Shown here in pieces: positions 51,327-59,902 of a stretch of DNA of 64,000 nucleotides. Location: assembly GCA_003339645.1 (NCBI GenBank), contig QNUV01000041.1, positions 620,001 to 684,000 on the forward strand, in the 5' to 3' direction. The position numbers and the translations under genes were made by a program. The stretch comes from Microbacterium arborescens. GTDB lineage: Bacteria; Actinomycetota; Actinomycetes; Actinomycetales; Microbacteriaceae. The notes beneath the pieces were generated by a model. It had not been told where the DNA came from and made no database searches. It saw only the letters and a list, made by a program, of their open reading frames with translations. The first letter of the stretch is position 1, and the number at the start of each line of letters is the position of its first letter.

Positions 51327-52154
51327 ATGGCAAACTTCACCATCGCCGACATCAAGGCTCTTCGCGAGCAGCTCGGCACCGGAATGGTCGACACCAAGAA
51401 GGCCCTCGAAGAGGCCGACGGCGACGTCGAGAAGGCCGTCGAGATCCTCCGCCTCAAGGGCGCGAAGGGCAACGCGAAGCGTGCCGACCGCTCCACGAGC
51501 GAGGGCCTCGTCGTCGCGCGCGAGCAGGACGGCAAGGTCACCCTCGTCGAGCTCGCCTGCGAGACCGACTTCGTCGCGAAGAACGACCGCTTCATCGCGC
51601 TGGCCGACAAGGTCGCCGACGCTGCTGCCGCCGCATCCGCCGACTCGGTCGAGGCCGCCCTCGCCGCCGACGCTTCGGGTCAGACGATCGAGCAGCTCAT
51701 CAACGATGAGGCCGCCATCATCGGCGAGAAGGTCGAGCTGCGCCGCGTGCGCACGCTGACCGGCGACGCGTTCGAGATCTACCTCCACAAGACGAGCAAG
51801 GACCTGCCCCCGCAGATCGGCGTCGTCGTGGCGTACTCCGGCTCGGACGCCGAGACGGCTCGCTCGATCGCGCAGCACATCTCGTTCGCGAACCCCAGCT
51901 ACCTGTCGCGCGAGGACGTTCCCGAGGCCGACGTCGAGAAGGAGCGCGAGATCGTCACCGAGATCTCCCGCAACGAGGGCAAGCCCGAGGCTGCTCTGCC
52001 CAAGATCGTCGAGGGCCGCGTGGGCGCGTTCTTCAAGCAGGTCGCCCTGCTCGACCAGGACTACGCGAAGGACAACAAGCTGTCCGTCGCGCAGGTCGCG
52101 AAGGATGCCGGCATCACCATCACCGACTTCGCTCGGTTCAAGGTCGGCGCGTAA
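51327..52154 (+). CDS. tsf: Elongation factor Ts
   Basis: A 275-residue nucleotide-exchange factor for EF-Tu. The N-terminal domain has LREQLGTGMVDTKKALEEADGD near 11-32, and the core signature reads ETDFVAKND. AGAAGGAG lies upstream of the ATG. A strong intrinsic terminator follows within 9 bases, ending the rpsB-tsf transcript. Confidence 0.97.
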   Translation: MANFTIADIKALREQLGTGMVDTKKALEEADGDVEKAVEILRLKGAKGNAKRADRSTSEGLVVAREQDGKVTLVELACETDFVAKNDRFIALADKVADAAAAASADSVEAALAADASGQTIEQLINDEAAIIGEKVELRRVRTLTGDAFEIYLHKTSKDLPPQIGVVVAYSGSDAETARSIAQHISFANPSYLSREDVPEADVEKEREIVTEISRNEGKPEAALPKIVEGRVGAFFKQVALLDQDYAKDNKLSVAQVAKDAGITITDFARFKVGA

Positions 52155-52162
52155 TTGCCCGA

Positions 52163-52190
52163 AAGGCCCGCATCCTCGGATGCGGGCCTT
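52163..52190 (+). terminator. Terminator of rpsB-tsf
   Basis: AAGGCCCGCATC (52163-52174) pairs with GATGCGGGCCTT (52179-52190) around CTCG and runs into TTTCC. It has the best T run of the terminators here. Confidence 0.92.
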
Positions 52191-52210
52191 TTCCATGCCC
52201 ATCCGGGCGA

Positions 52211-52216
52211 TACTCT
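52211..52216 (+). promoter_or_regulatory. -10 element of pyrH
   Basis: TACTCT lies 25 bases before the pyrH ATG, right after the tsf terminator, so pyrH-frr-cdsA form a new transcript. Confidence 0.5.
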
Positions 52217-52241
52217 GCAACACAGCGACGAGAGGGACACG

Positions 52242-52961
52242 ATGAACGATGAGAAGACCGGGCGCCGTCGCGTCCTGCTGAAGCTTTCGGGCGAGGCGTT
52301 CGGGGGCGGCCAGCTGGGCGTCAACCCCGACGTCGTCGGTCAGATCGCCCGCGAGATCGCCGAGGCGGTCGACCGGGTCGAGGTCGCGATCGTCGTCGGC
52401 GGCGGGAACTTCTTCCGCGGAGCCGAACTGAGCCAGCGCGGCATGGACCGCGGCCGTGCCGACTACATGGGCATGCTCGGCACCGTCATGAACGCCCTCG
52501 CCCTGCAGGATTTCCTCGAGCAGGCGGGGGCTGCGACGCGTGTGCAGTCGGCCATCTCGATGACGCAGGTCGCCGAGCCCTACATCCCACGCCGCGCGGA
52601 GCGCCACATGGAGAAGGGGCGCGTCGTGATCTTCGGAGCCGGCGCGGGCCTGCCCTACTTCTCGACCGACACCGTCGCCGCCCAGCGCGCGCTCGAGATC
52701 AAGGCAGACGAGGTGCTCGTCGCCAAGAACGGCGTCGACGCGGTCTACACCGCCGACCCGAAGAAGGATCCGACGGCGCAGAAGATCGAGAGCATCACGT
52801 ACGGCGAGGCGCTGCAGCGCGGGCTCAAGGTCGTGGATTCGACCGCCTTCAGCCTCTGCATGGACAACCGCATCGACATGCGCGTGTTCGGTATGGAGCC
52901 GGCCGGCAACGTCACCCGCGCCCTGCTGGGCGAGCGCATCGGCACGCTCGTCACCGTGTGA
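52242..52961 (+). CDS. pyrH: Uridylate kinase
   Basis: A 239-residue UMP kinase of the amino-acid-kinase fold, making UDP for RNA, DNA and envelope sugars. [11 protein letters not shown] near 11-21, [13 protein letters not shown] near 48-60 and [11 protein letters not shown] near 166-176 are characteristic. ATG at 52242 follows GAGAGG by about 7 bases; longer frames upstream run into the terminator. frr is 54 bases downstream. Confidence 0.96.
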   Translation: MNDEKTGRRRVLLKLSGEAFGGGQLGVNPDVVGQIAREIAEAVDRVEVAIVVGGGNFFRGAELSQRGMDRGRADYMGMLGTVMNALALQDFLEQAGAATRVQSAISMTQVAEPYIPRRAERHMEKGRVVIFGAGAGLPYFSTDTVAAQRALEIKADEVLVAKNGVDAVYTADPKKDPTAQKIESITYGEALQRGLKVVDSTAFSLCMDNRIDMRVFGMEPAGNVTRALLGERIGTLVTV

Positions 52962-53015
52962 GCGGCATCCGCCCGCAGACTAGACTTGACCGGACGTACC
53001 GACGAATGGAGTGAC

Positions 53016-53570
53016 GTGATCCCCGAGATCCTCGCTGACACGAAAGCCCGCATGGAACGCGCCGTCGAGGCGGCGAAGGAGGACTTCTCCACCGTGCGAA
53101 CGGGGCGGGCCAACACGGCGCTGTTCCAGAAGATCCTCGTCGACTACTACGGGTCGCCGACTCCGCTCGCTCAGCTCGCCTCGCTGAACACGCCCGAGGC
53201 GCGGACGATCATCGTCACGCCCTACGACAAGTCGGCGCTGAAGGCGATCGAGCAGGCCATCCGCGACACCCCGAACCTGGGCGTGAACCCGACGAACGAC
53301 GGCAACATCGTCCGCGTCACCATGCCCGAGCTCACCGAGGAGCGCCGCAAGGAGTACGTGAAGCTCGTCCGCTCGAAGGGCGAGGACCACAAGGTCCACC
53401 TCCGCGGCATCCGGCGCAAGTCGAAGGACGAACTCGACGGTCTCAAGAGCGAGGTCGGCGAGGACGAGCTCGTGCGCGCAGAGAAGGAGCTCGACGGGCT
53501 CACGCGCGCTCACGTCGACCTCATCGACGACGCGCTCAAGCGCAAAGAGGCCGAGCTCCTCGAGGTCTGA
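53016..53570 (+). CDS. frr: Ribosome recycling factor
   Basis: A 184-residue factor that splits post-termination ribosomes with EF-G. It has the expected [14 protein letters not shown] near 27-40, [15 protein letters not shown] near 46-60, and the helical C-terminal domain with [17 protein letters not shown] at 53016 is chosen since GGAG lies 4-5 bases upstream and VIPEIL begins the family alignment. A TAGACT (52980-52985) could be an extra promoter. Confidence 0.96.
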   Translation: MIPEILADTKARMERAVEAAKEDFSTVRTGRANTALFQKILVDYYGSPTPLAQLASLNTPEARTIIVTPYDKSALKAIEQAIRDTPNLGVNPTNDGNIVRVTMPELTEERRKEYVKLVRSKGEDHKVHLRGIRRKSKDELDGLKSEVGEDELVRAEKELDGLTRAHVDLIDDALKRKEAELLEV

Positions 53571-53575
53571 GACCG

Positions 53576-54586
53576 ATGAGCGCACCCGGCGACGACGCCC
53601 CGTCTCGATCAGAGCGGGAGCGCTCCCGTTCGCGCGAGCACGGTGATTCGACGTTCCAGAATCAGGTGCGCGCCGCTCGGACGGAGTTCGAGCACCAGAT
53701 CGGCAAGGCTCGCGCTGATTTCGAGCAGGCCAACGAGCGCATCAACGCGCGTACTGGGCGCAATCTGTTCGTGGCGATCCTGATCGGCATCGCGATCGGC
53801 GTCGTGGTCATCGGGTCGCTCATCTTCGTGAAGTGGGTCTTCGTCCTCTTCGCGATCCCTGTCGCTCTTCTCGGCGTGTTCGAACTGGTCCGGGCCCTGC
53901 AGGCCGCGGGCCGTCGGGTCGATGTCGTGCCGCAGCTCGTGGCCGGTGCCGCGGTCCTGGCGGCCGGCTTCCTCCTCGATGCCGGCACCCACTGGGTGGT
54001 CGTGTTCGCCGCCGTCGTGTCGGTCATCGTCTGGCGCCTCATGGCGCAGATGGTGAGCGTCGAGAGCCGCCGCTACGGGCAGGTGCTCAGCGACGTGCTC
54101 ATCAGCGGCTTCGTGCAGCTCTACGTGCCCTTCCTCGGCAGTCTGCTGCTGATCCTCCTGCGTGAGGACGGCGGTGAGTTCTGGGTGCTCGCGATGATCG
54201 CGGTGGTGGTCGGTGCCGACACCGGCGCCTATGCGGCGGGCCTCGCGTTCGGCAAGCATCCCATGGCCCCGCGGATCAGCCCGAAGAAGACCTGGGAGGG
54301 CTTCGCGGGAGCGGGCGTCGTGGCCGTGCTCGTCGCGGTCGGCTTCGCCTGGCTGCTTCTGGGACTGCCCGCCTGGACGGGGGTGATCATCGGTCTGGTG
54401 ATCCTCGGCTCCGCGACGGTGGGCGACCTGGCCGAATCGATGATCAAACGGGATCTCGGGATCAAAGACATGAGCTCGTGGCTGCCGGGCCACGGGGGAG
54501 TGCTCGACCGTCTCGATTCCATCCTGCCGTCCACCGTCGTCGCGCTCGTCCTGTTCCACGCTCTGTCCCCCCTGGTGATGTCATGA
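53576..54586 (+). CDS. cdsA: Phosphatidate cytidylyltransferase
   Basis: A 336-residue membrane enzyme that makes CDP-diacylglycerol from phosphatidate and CTP. A charged N-terminal region of about 60 residues precedes seven or eight transmembrane segments. The signature near the end, GDLAESMIKRDLGIKDMSSWLPGHGGVLDRLDS, spans about 283-315. It starts five bases after frr and overlaps the next gene by ATGA. Confidence 0.94.
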   Translation: MSAPGDDAPSRSERERSRSREHGDSTFQNQVRAARTEFEHQIGKARADFEQANERINARTGRNLFVAILIGIAIGVVVIGSLIFVKWVFVLFAIPVALLGVFELVRALQAAGRRVDVVPQLVAGAAVLAAGFLLDAGTHWVVVFAAVVSVIVWRLMAQMVSVESRRYGQVLSDVLISGFVQLYVPFLGSLLLILLREDGGEFWVLAMIAVVVGADTGAYAAGLAFGKHPMAPRISPKKTWEGFAGAGVVAVLVAVGFAWLLLGLPAWTGVIIGLVILGSATVGDLAESMIKRDLGIKDMSSWLPGHGGVLDRLDSILPSTVVALVLFHALSPLVMS

Positions 54587-55152
54587 CTTCGACCGAGAGT
54601 TCCCTGTCCGCGAGCCCGTTCCCCGAGGTGCACGGGCGCGCGAAGGGATACGACCGGGCCGCCGTCGACGCTTTCCTGCGTCGCGCTCGCGAGGCGTTCG
54701 AATCGTCGGACGAGGATGAACTCGACTCCGCCGCGATCCGCGCGACCGCATTTCCGCTCGTGCGCGGGGGATACGCCGTCGCGCCCGTCGATGCGGCGAT
54801 CGGACGGATCGAGGATGCCTTTGCCGCACGGGAGCGGGAACGCGCCCTGTCGCGCGCCGGTGCCCGCGCGTGGGTCGGTCGCTCGCGGAATCTCGCTCAG
54901 GAGATCCTCGACCGGCTGTCTCGCCCCCAGCGCCGGCGGTTCGACCGCGTGAGCGTGCTGTCTTACGGCTACCGGATGGACGAGGTCGATCTCGTCGCGG
55001 ACCGCATCGCGCGGTACCTCGAATCCGGCGAGCCCCTCACCGTGGAGCAGGTGCGCTCGGTGGCCTTCCGGATGCAGCGCGGTGGCTACCGCGAAGCGCA
55101 GGTGGACGCCGTGCTCGACGGGGTCGTGTCCGTCATCCTCGCCATCGGGTGA
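54583..55152 (+). CDS. DivIVA-repeat (DivIVA-domain) protein
   Basis: A 189-residue protein with four copies of the DivIVA-type motif. GYDRAAVDAFLRRAREAF (about 22-40) is followed by GGYAVAPVDAAIGRIEDAF, then YGYRMDEVDLVADRIARYL and GGYREAQVDAVLDGVV. Each is the short G-Y-x-x-x-x-V-D helix that in DivIVA starts the membrane-binding domain. No coiled-coil rod follows, so it is not a full DivIVA/Wag31. Function unknown; it is translationally coupled to cdsA. Confidence 0.8.
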   Translation: MTSTESSLSASPFPEVHGRAKGYDRAAVDAFLRRAREAFESSDEDELDSAAIRATAFPLVRGGYAVAPVDAAIGRIEDAFAARERERALSRAGARAWVGRSRNLAQEILDRLSRPQRRRFDRVSVLSYGYRMDEVDLVADRIARYLESGEPLTVEQVRSVAFRMQRGGYREAQVDAVLDGVVSVILAIG

Positions 55153-55181
55153 GTCTGATGGAGAGATGACCCTCGCCTCGC

Positions 55182-55187
55182 TAAACT
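55182..55187 (+). promoter_or_regulatory. -10 element of the transglycosylase-like gene
   Basis: TAAACT lies ten bases before the GTG at 55198. The GAGGG just after the -10 could serve as a ribosome binding site on a very short leader. Confidence 0.45.
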
Positions 55188-55197
55188 CGAGGGCATT

Positions 55198-55881
55198 GTG
55201 ACTTCTCGCTCGACTGTGACCCGACGCACGACGCGCACCCCGGTCGCGCGCGTCCCGTCGTCGTCGGCCCCCGCGCGCTGGTCCCGCCGGCGCGGAGTGT
55301 CCGCCGTATTCGCGGCCGTCGCAGCACTCGGCATGGCCGGCGGAGCCCTCGCCCCGCTCGGGACGGCGCTCGCGGCCGCGCAGGAGAGGCCGGTCGAGGT
55401 CGTCTCGCTGTGGGCCGATTCCCGCGGTGACGCTCAGGCGCTCGCAACCGACGCCGTGGCTCCCGCCCCGGCGCACCTCGACCGCAGCGGATTCACCGTC
55501 TACGTGGCGCCGAAGCCCACCCCGACGCCGACGCCGACCCCGACCCCGGTCGACGGTGAGAGCGCGGGGACGTCGCGATCCGCGCCGATCATGTACAGCG
55601 GTGGCGGATCGTCGACCGACTGGCTGAGCGCCGCCGGCATCCCCGAGGGCGACTGGGGATACGTCGACTACATCGTCTCGCGCGAGAGCAGTTGGAACCC
55701 GAACGCCACGAACGCCTCGTCGGGCGCGTGCGGGCTGGTGCAGGCCTATCCCTGCAGCAAGGTCCCGGGCAGCGGATACGACCCCGTCGACAACCTCAGG
55801 TGGGCCAACGGCTACGCCGTGGGGCGCTACGGCAGCTGGAGCGAGGCGTACGCATTCTGGTCCAGCAACCACTGGTGGTGA
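55198..55881 (+). CDS. Secreted transglycosylase-like protein (aggregation-promoting-factor type)
   Basis: A 227-residue exported protein. A long basic N-terminus precedes a hydrophobic segment at about 35-62, then a linker with a run of Pro-Thr repeats near 106-116. The C-terminal about 85 residues resemble the transglycosylase-like domain of aggregation-promoting factors: YIVSRESSWNPNATNASSGACGL with the probable catalytic Glu, then DPVDNLRWANGYAVGRYGSWSEAYAFW. Two cysteines in the domain may pair. It probably remodels peptidoglycan. Confidence 0.83.
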   Translation: MTSRSTVTRRTTRTPVARVPSSSAPARWSRRRGVSAVFAAVAALGMAGGALAPLGTALAAAQERPVEVVSLWADSRGDAQALATDAVAPAPAHLDRSGFTVYVAPKPTPTPTPTPTPVDGESAGTSRSAPIMYSGGGSSTDWLSAAGIPEGDWGYVDYIVSRESSWNPNATNASSGACGLVQAYPCSKVPGSGYDPVDNLRWANGYAVGRYGSWSEAYAFWSSNHWW

Positions 55882-55890
55882 CGGCGCCCC

Positions 55891-56172
55891 ATGCCCCGTT
55901 CCAACAGGCGACGGCCGGAGCCGCGCGATGACTCGCTCGAGCGGCTGCTGAGCGGCTGGAAGCGGTCGGAGACGCGTCGTGGCGTCGAATGGACCGTCCA
56001 ACCCGTGTCGGCGGCGCAGGCGCAGAAGACCTACACGTGCCCCGGCTGCGGGCGTGACATCACGCCGGGGACGGCGCACGTGGTCGCCTGGCGCGCGGAC
56101 GGCGTCCTGGGCGACGCCGCGGATCTGGCCGCGCGTCGGCATTGGCATTCAGCATGTTGGAGGATCGCATGA
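55891..56172 (+). CDS. Small conserved protein with Cys/His metal-site pattern
   Basis: A 93-residue basic protein found widely in Actinobacteria. The first 45 residues are Arg-rich and unstructured in appearance. The rest has TCPGCGRDITPGTAHVVAW and HWHSACWRIA, which together give Cys-Cys and His-Cys pairs consistent with a zinc site. The function is unknown. It overlaps the alpha/beta hydrolase by four bases (ATGA). Confidence 0.78.
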   Translation: MPRSNRRRPEPRDDSLERLLSGWKRSETRRGVEWTVQPVSAAQAQKTYTCPGCGRDITPGTAHVVAWRADGVLGDAADLAARRHWHSACWRIA

Positions 56173-56888
56173 GCTTCGAGATCCGTGGACCCGTTCAGCT
56201 CCCGGCGCGGCGCGAGGACATCGAGCTGCACACGCTCGACGACCTGACGCTGGTGGGTGAGCTCGCGCTGCCGCAGGACCGCGACCCGGTCGCGACGCTG
56301 GTCACGCTGCATCCGCTCCCGACAGCGGGCGGCTTCATGGACTCGCACATCCTGCGCAAGGCTGCGGGCCGGCTCCCGGCCCTCGCCGACCTGGCGGTGC
56401 TGCGTTTCAATACGCGCGGGACCACCTCGCCGCGTGGCACGAGCGAGGGTGCATTCGAGGGCGGTGTCGGCGAGGTCTTCGATGTCGCCGCCGCGATGGC
56501 CTTCGTGCGCGAGCGGGGACTGCCCCGACCCTGGCTCGTCGGCTGGTCGTTCGGCACGGAACTCGCCCTCAAGTACGGGCGCGACCATGACATCGAGGGC
56601 GTGATCCTGCTCTCGCCGCCGTTGCACCGCGCCACCGCCGACGAGGTCGCTGCCTGGGCCGACGATGAGCGACACGTCGTGATCGTCGTGCCCGAGTTCG
56701 ACGACTACCTCAGGCCGGCCGAAGCGCGCGAGCGATTCGCGGCGATCCCGCACGCCACCCTCATCGCGGTCGAGGGCGGGAAGCATCTGTGGGTGGGGGA
56801 GAATCAGACCCGTCGCGTCCTCACCGAGATCGTCGCCGCCGTCAACCCCGATGCCCTGCCGCTCGCGGAGGAGTGGGACGACGACTGA
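56169..56888 (+). CDS. Alpha/beta-fold hydrolase
   Basis: A 239-residue cytoplasmic hydrolase. The oxyanion-side motif is VTLHPLPTAGGFMDSH near 45-60. The nucleophile elbow is GWSFGTE with S127. Likely acid and histidine partners are in VPEFDDYLRP and EGGKHLWVGE. The RGTTSPRGTSEG segment resembles dienelactone-hydrolase-like and YtmA-type families. The substrate is unknown. Convergent with the AI-2E transporter gene three bases away. Confidence 0.85.
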   Translation: MSFEIRGPVQLPARREDIELHTLDDLTLVGELALPQDRDPVATLVTLHPLPTAGGFMDSHILRKAAGRLPALADLAVLRFNTRGTTSPRGTSEGAFEGGVGEVFDVAAAMAFVRERGLPRPWLVGWSFGTELALKYGRDHDIEGVILLSPPLHRATADEVAAWADDERHVVIVVPEFDDYLRPAEARERFAAIPHATLIAVEGGKHLWVGENQTRRVLTEIVAAVNPDALPLAEEWDDD

Positions 56889-56891
56889 TCG

Positions 56892-57962
56892 TCAGCGTTC
56901 GTTCTGCCGCGGGATGACGACCTGACGGTAGATGATCAGGATGCTGGCTGCCACCGGGATCGCCACGAGCGCTCCGAGGAGCTGCCCCAGCGCAGCTCCG
57001 GCCAAGGCCGCGATGACCACGACGGCACCGGGGATCGAGACCGCCCGATTCATGATGCGCGGAGAGATGAAGTACGCCTCGACTTGCATGTAGACGAGGT
57101 ACCAGATCGCCGCCCACAGCGCCGTCTGGGGCTCGGAAAGCCCCGGGATCAGACAGGTCAGCACGATGATCGCCGAGCCGGTGAGGGTTCCCACGAGCGG
57201 GATGAGCGAGAAGAAGAAGGCGATGACCGCGAGCACGGCGGGGAACGGCGCCCCGATCACGCTCAGGAAGATCGCGCTGAGCACACCGTTGATGACGCCG
57301 AGGGACACCTGGCCCATGACGTAGAAGCCGACGGATGCGGTGATCTGCTCGGCGAGGTCGATGAAACGCGGACGCCGCGATGCCGGGACGAGCTGATAGA
57401 CCGCGGCCTTCAGGTTGGGCGTCGATGCCGTGAAGTAGATCGTCAGGATCAGCACGATGACGGCGCCCGTGAAGCCGCTGATGATCCCGCCGCCGATGAG
57501 GATGATCGACCCGGTGATGGACCCGCCGATCGCCCCGATGTCGAGCGAGTTGTACCAGTCGGAGAGGTACTGGAAGAGCTCGTCGACGTTCAGCTGCGGG
57601 AACGTGACGGTCAGCCAGTCCTTGACGGCGTTGACCGGGTCCCAGTTGCCGTTGGTGACGAGATCCTGGATGGCCGCGACGAGCTGGCTGATCTGCGACA
57701 CGATGATCGGCACGACCATCAGGATGATGCCGGCGAAGGCGGCGAGGAGTGCGGCGAACGTGATGAGGAGCGCGGCCCAGCGCGGCAGTCGTCGCCGCTC
57801 GAGCCAGGAGACCACGGGATCGAGACCCAGCGCGAGGAAGAGGGCGGTGCCGACATAGAGGAGGATCGTCGAGAGGGTCTGGATCCCCCCGATGATCACG
57901 ATGCCGACGCCGACGCCGAGGGTGGCGATCAGCGCGGTGCGAAACGGGTTCTGGATCTTCAC
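56892..57962 (-). CDS. AI-2E family (TqsA/PerM-like) transporter
   Basis: A 356-residue integral membrane protein with about eight hydrophobic segments. It has the pattern of the AI-2E family: paired N-terminal helices (IGGIQTLSTILLYVGTALFLALGLDPVVSWLERRR begins it), a soluble-looking central region near 110-150, and a C-terminal helix cluster with ISPRIMNRAVSIP. Members export quorum signal or act as Na+/H+ antiporters; the substrate here is open. GTG at 57962 has GGAGG six bases upstream. Confidence 0.87.
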   Translation of the reverse strand: MKIQNPFRTALIATLGVGVGIVIIGGIQTLSTILLYVGTALFLALGLDPVVSWLERRRLPRWAALLITFAALLAAFAGIILMVVPIIVSQISQLVAAIQDLVTNGNWDPVNAVKDWLTVTFPQLNVDELFQYLSDWYNSLDIGAIGGSITGSIILIGGGIISGFTGAVIVLILTIYFTASTPNLKAAVYQLVPASRRPRFIDLAEQITASVGFYVMGQVSLGVINGVLSAIFLSVIGAPFPAVLAVIAFFFSLIPLVGTLTGSAIIVLTCLIPGLSEPQTALWAAIWYLVYMQVEAYFISPRIMNRAVSIPGAVVVIAALAGAALGQLLGALVAIPVAASILIIYRQVVIPRQNER

Positions 57963-58117
57963 GAACGCCTCCGGGGTCGAATCACCTCACTTTACGATCC
58001 GTGCGGGGTTTCGGCGGGAGGCGCCCCTTTCACGACCTTTTCAGGTCGTTTTCGATACTCTGGAACGTCGATCAAGCGTTCGGTGGTCCCGTTCCGGATG
58101 TGGAGAGGTGTTTCTTC

Positions 58118-59902
58118 GTGCGTTTCGTGTGGGCTGTTGTCGCGTTCGTCCTGGCGACCGTCATGATCGGTGCGGGCATCGCGCAGCGTACGATCCTGCG
58201 CGGACCCGAGAGCGTGACCGAGTCGGTGACAGTGGCCGCGGACGCGCCGTTCACGCTCATCGACGGGTCCGTCCTGACATCGCGGCCGGGAGCCCAGTCG
58301 CTGAGCGTGCAGGGTTCCGGCACCGTGTTCGCCGCGTACGGCCGGACCTCCGACGTGACCGCGTGGCTCGCGCGCACGGACTACACGCGGCTCGGCGTCG
58401 ACGAGGAGGGCGCAATCACGACGACCGAGGTCGCCGCCGCTTCCGCGCCCTCGCCGAGTGCGGACGGCACCGTTCCCGCGATGCCGTCACCCGTCGGTTC
58501 GGACCTGTGGCTCGAGGAGTTCCAGCGCGACGACGCACTGACGACCTCGTTGCAGCTGCCGGAGGACATGAGCGTCCTCATCGCGTCGGACGGTACGGCC
58601 GCCGCGCCCGCCGACATCGAGGTGACCTGGCCCATCGAGTCGAACACGCCGTGGGCCGGCCCGCTCATCGTCGGTGGCGGGATTCTCCTCGCCTTCGGCA
58701 TCGTCATGTACGCGCTCGGCTGGCGTCACCTGCGCCGGTCGCGCGGTCCGCGACGGAAGGGCCTCCCCATGACCGCCACGCAGCCCATCGACCTCACCGT
58801 GGAGGACGAGGCGAAGGGCGTCATCTCGTCGACGCCGCCGCGCCGACGACTCACCCGCGGCCGGCAGGCGCTGCTCGCCCTCCCGCTTGTGTCGGTCGTC
58901 GCGCTGTCCGGGTGTTCCGCGGACGCCTGGCCCCAGCTCGCGCCGAGCCCGACGCCCTCTCCCACCGCGACGGTCGTGGCGGATCCCGACCAGGCGCCAC
59001 CCGCCGTGACCCAGCAGCAGGCGGAGCGCATTCTGACCCGCATCGCCGAGGACGTCTCGACGGCCGACGCGAGTGCCGACGCCGCGCTGGCGGCGACGCG
59101 CCTCGCCGGACCCGCTCTCGCGGAGCGCGAGACCAACTACACCCTGCGGTCGAAGATCGCGGATCGGGCGCCATTGCCTCCCGTTCCGGCCGAGCCGCTC
59201 GAGATCCTCTTGCCGGAGACCTTCGACAAGTGGCCTCGGACCTTCCTCGCGGTCGTCGACGGCGGCGAAGGCGCGTCGGACACGATCATGACGGTCAGCC
59301 AGCAGGACCCGTGGTCCAACTACAAGCTCGGCTACATCGCGGAGCTGGCAACCGACTCGTTCCCGGAGCTCGCGCCGGCCTACCTCGGCGCTGCGCAAGT
59401 CGCACCCGATTCGCCGTTCCTCGTGCTGCCGCCGAAGGATCTCGCCGCGGCGTATGCGGACCTGCTCACCAACGGTGACGCGAGCCCGTACGCCCGACTC
59501 TTCGAGGCGGAGGGGGATGCCTTCCGCTCGGGCGTCGCGTCGAACCGCGAGCAGATCGTCAACGACTTCAATCAGACCGGTGCCGAGACGGGAACGGTCT
59601 CCTTCACGACGCAGGCCGGCACGCAGGCGCCCATCGCCTTGCAGACGCTCGAGAGCGGCGCGGTCGTCGCGGTGACGATCACCGAGGACCACACGTTCAC
59701 GCCGAGCAATCCCGACGCCGTCATCAACGTCCCCGACACCAACCCCGTGGCCAGCGCCCTGACCGGCGTGTCGCAGTCCTCGACCGGCTTCACCACGACC
59801 TACGCCGACCAGCTGTTCTTCTTCGTGCCCGGTGCGGGCTCGTCCGAGCCGATCCAGTTCCTCGGCTACCGTTCCAATGTCCTCTCAGCGAAGGTTGTCT
59901 GA
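58118..59902 (+). CDS. Large membrane protein, apparent fusion with lipoprotein-like second half
   Basis: A 594-residue protein. Part one (1-217) has a transmembrane segment at about 4-22, an extracytoplasmic domain, and a second segment at about 180-200. Part two begins with an internal ATG (58769, residue 218) that has GGAAGG eight bases upstream, then a basic stretch, a hydrophobic segment and LSGC near 264, which looks just like a lipoprotein signal, followed by a Pro/Thr/Ser linker and a long secreted domain. The frame is continuous throughout. I do not recognise a function. GTG at 58118 has GGAGAGG upstream. It is one base from the thioredoxin-TPR gene's start region. Confidence 0.75.
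   Translation: MRFVWAVVAFVLATVMIGAGIAQRTILRGPESVTESVTVAADAPFTLIDGSVLTSRPGAQSLSVQGSGTVFAAYGRTSDVTAWLARTDYTRLGVDEEGAITTTEVAAASAPSPSADGTVPAMPSPVGSDLWLEEFQRDDALTTSLQLPEDMSVLIASDGTAAAPADIEVTWPIESNTPWAGPLIVGGGILLAFGIVMYALGWRHLRRSRGPRRKGLPMTATQPIDLTVEDEAKGVISSTPPRRRLTRGRQALLALPLVSVVALSGCSADAWPQLAPSPTPSPTATVVADPDQAPPAVTQQQAERILTRIAEDVSTADASADAALAATRLAGPALAERETNYTLRSKIADRAPLPPVPAEPLEILLPETFDKWPRTFLAVVDGGEGASDTIMTVSQQDPWSNYKLGYIAELATDSFPELAPAYLGAAQVAPDSPFLVLPPKDLAAAYADLLTNGDASPYARLFEAEGDAFRSGVASNREQIVNDFNQTGAETGTVSFTTQAGTQAPIALQTLESGAVVAVTITEDHTFTPSNPDAVINVPDTNPVASALTGVSQSSTGFTTTYADQLFFFVPGAGSSEPIQFLGYRSNVLSAKVV

Noticed and set aside
55520-55550. Pro-Thr codon repeats as a possible tandem repeat element
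   Set aside because: It is a short in-frame linker repeat within a secreted protein, common in cell-wall proteins.
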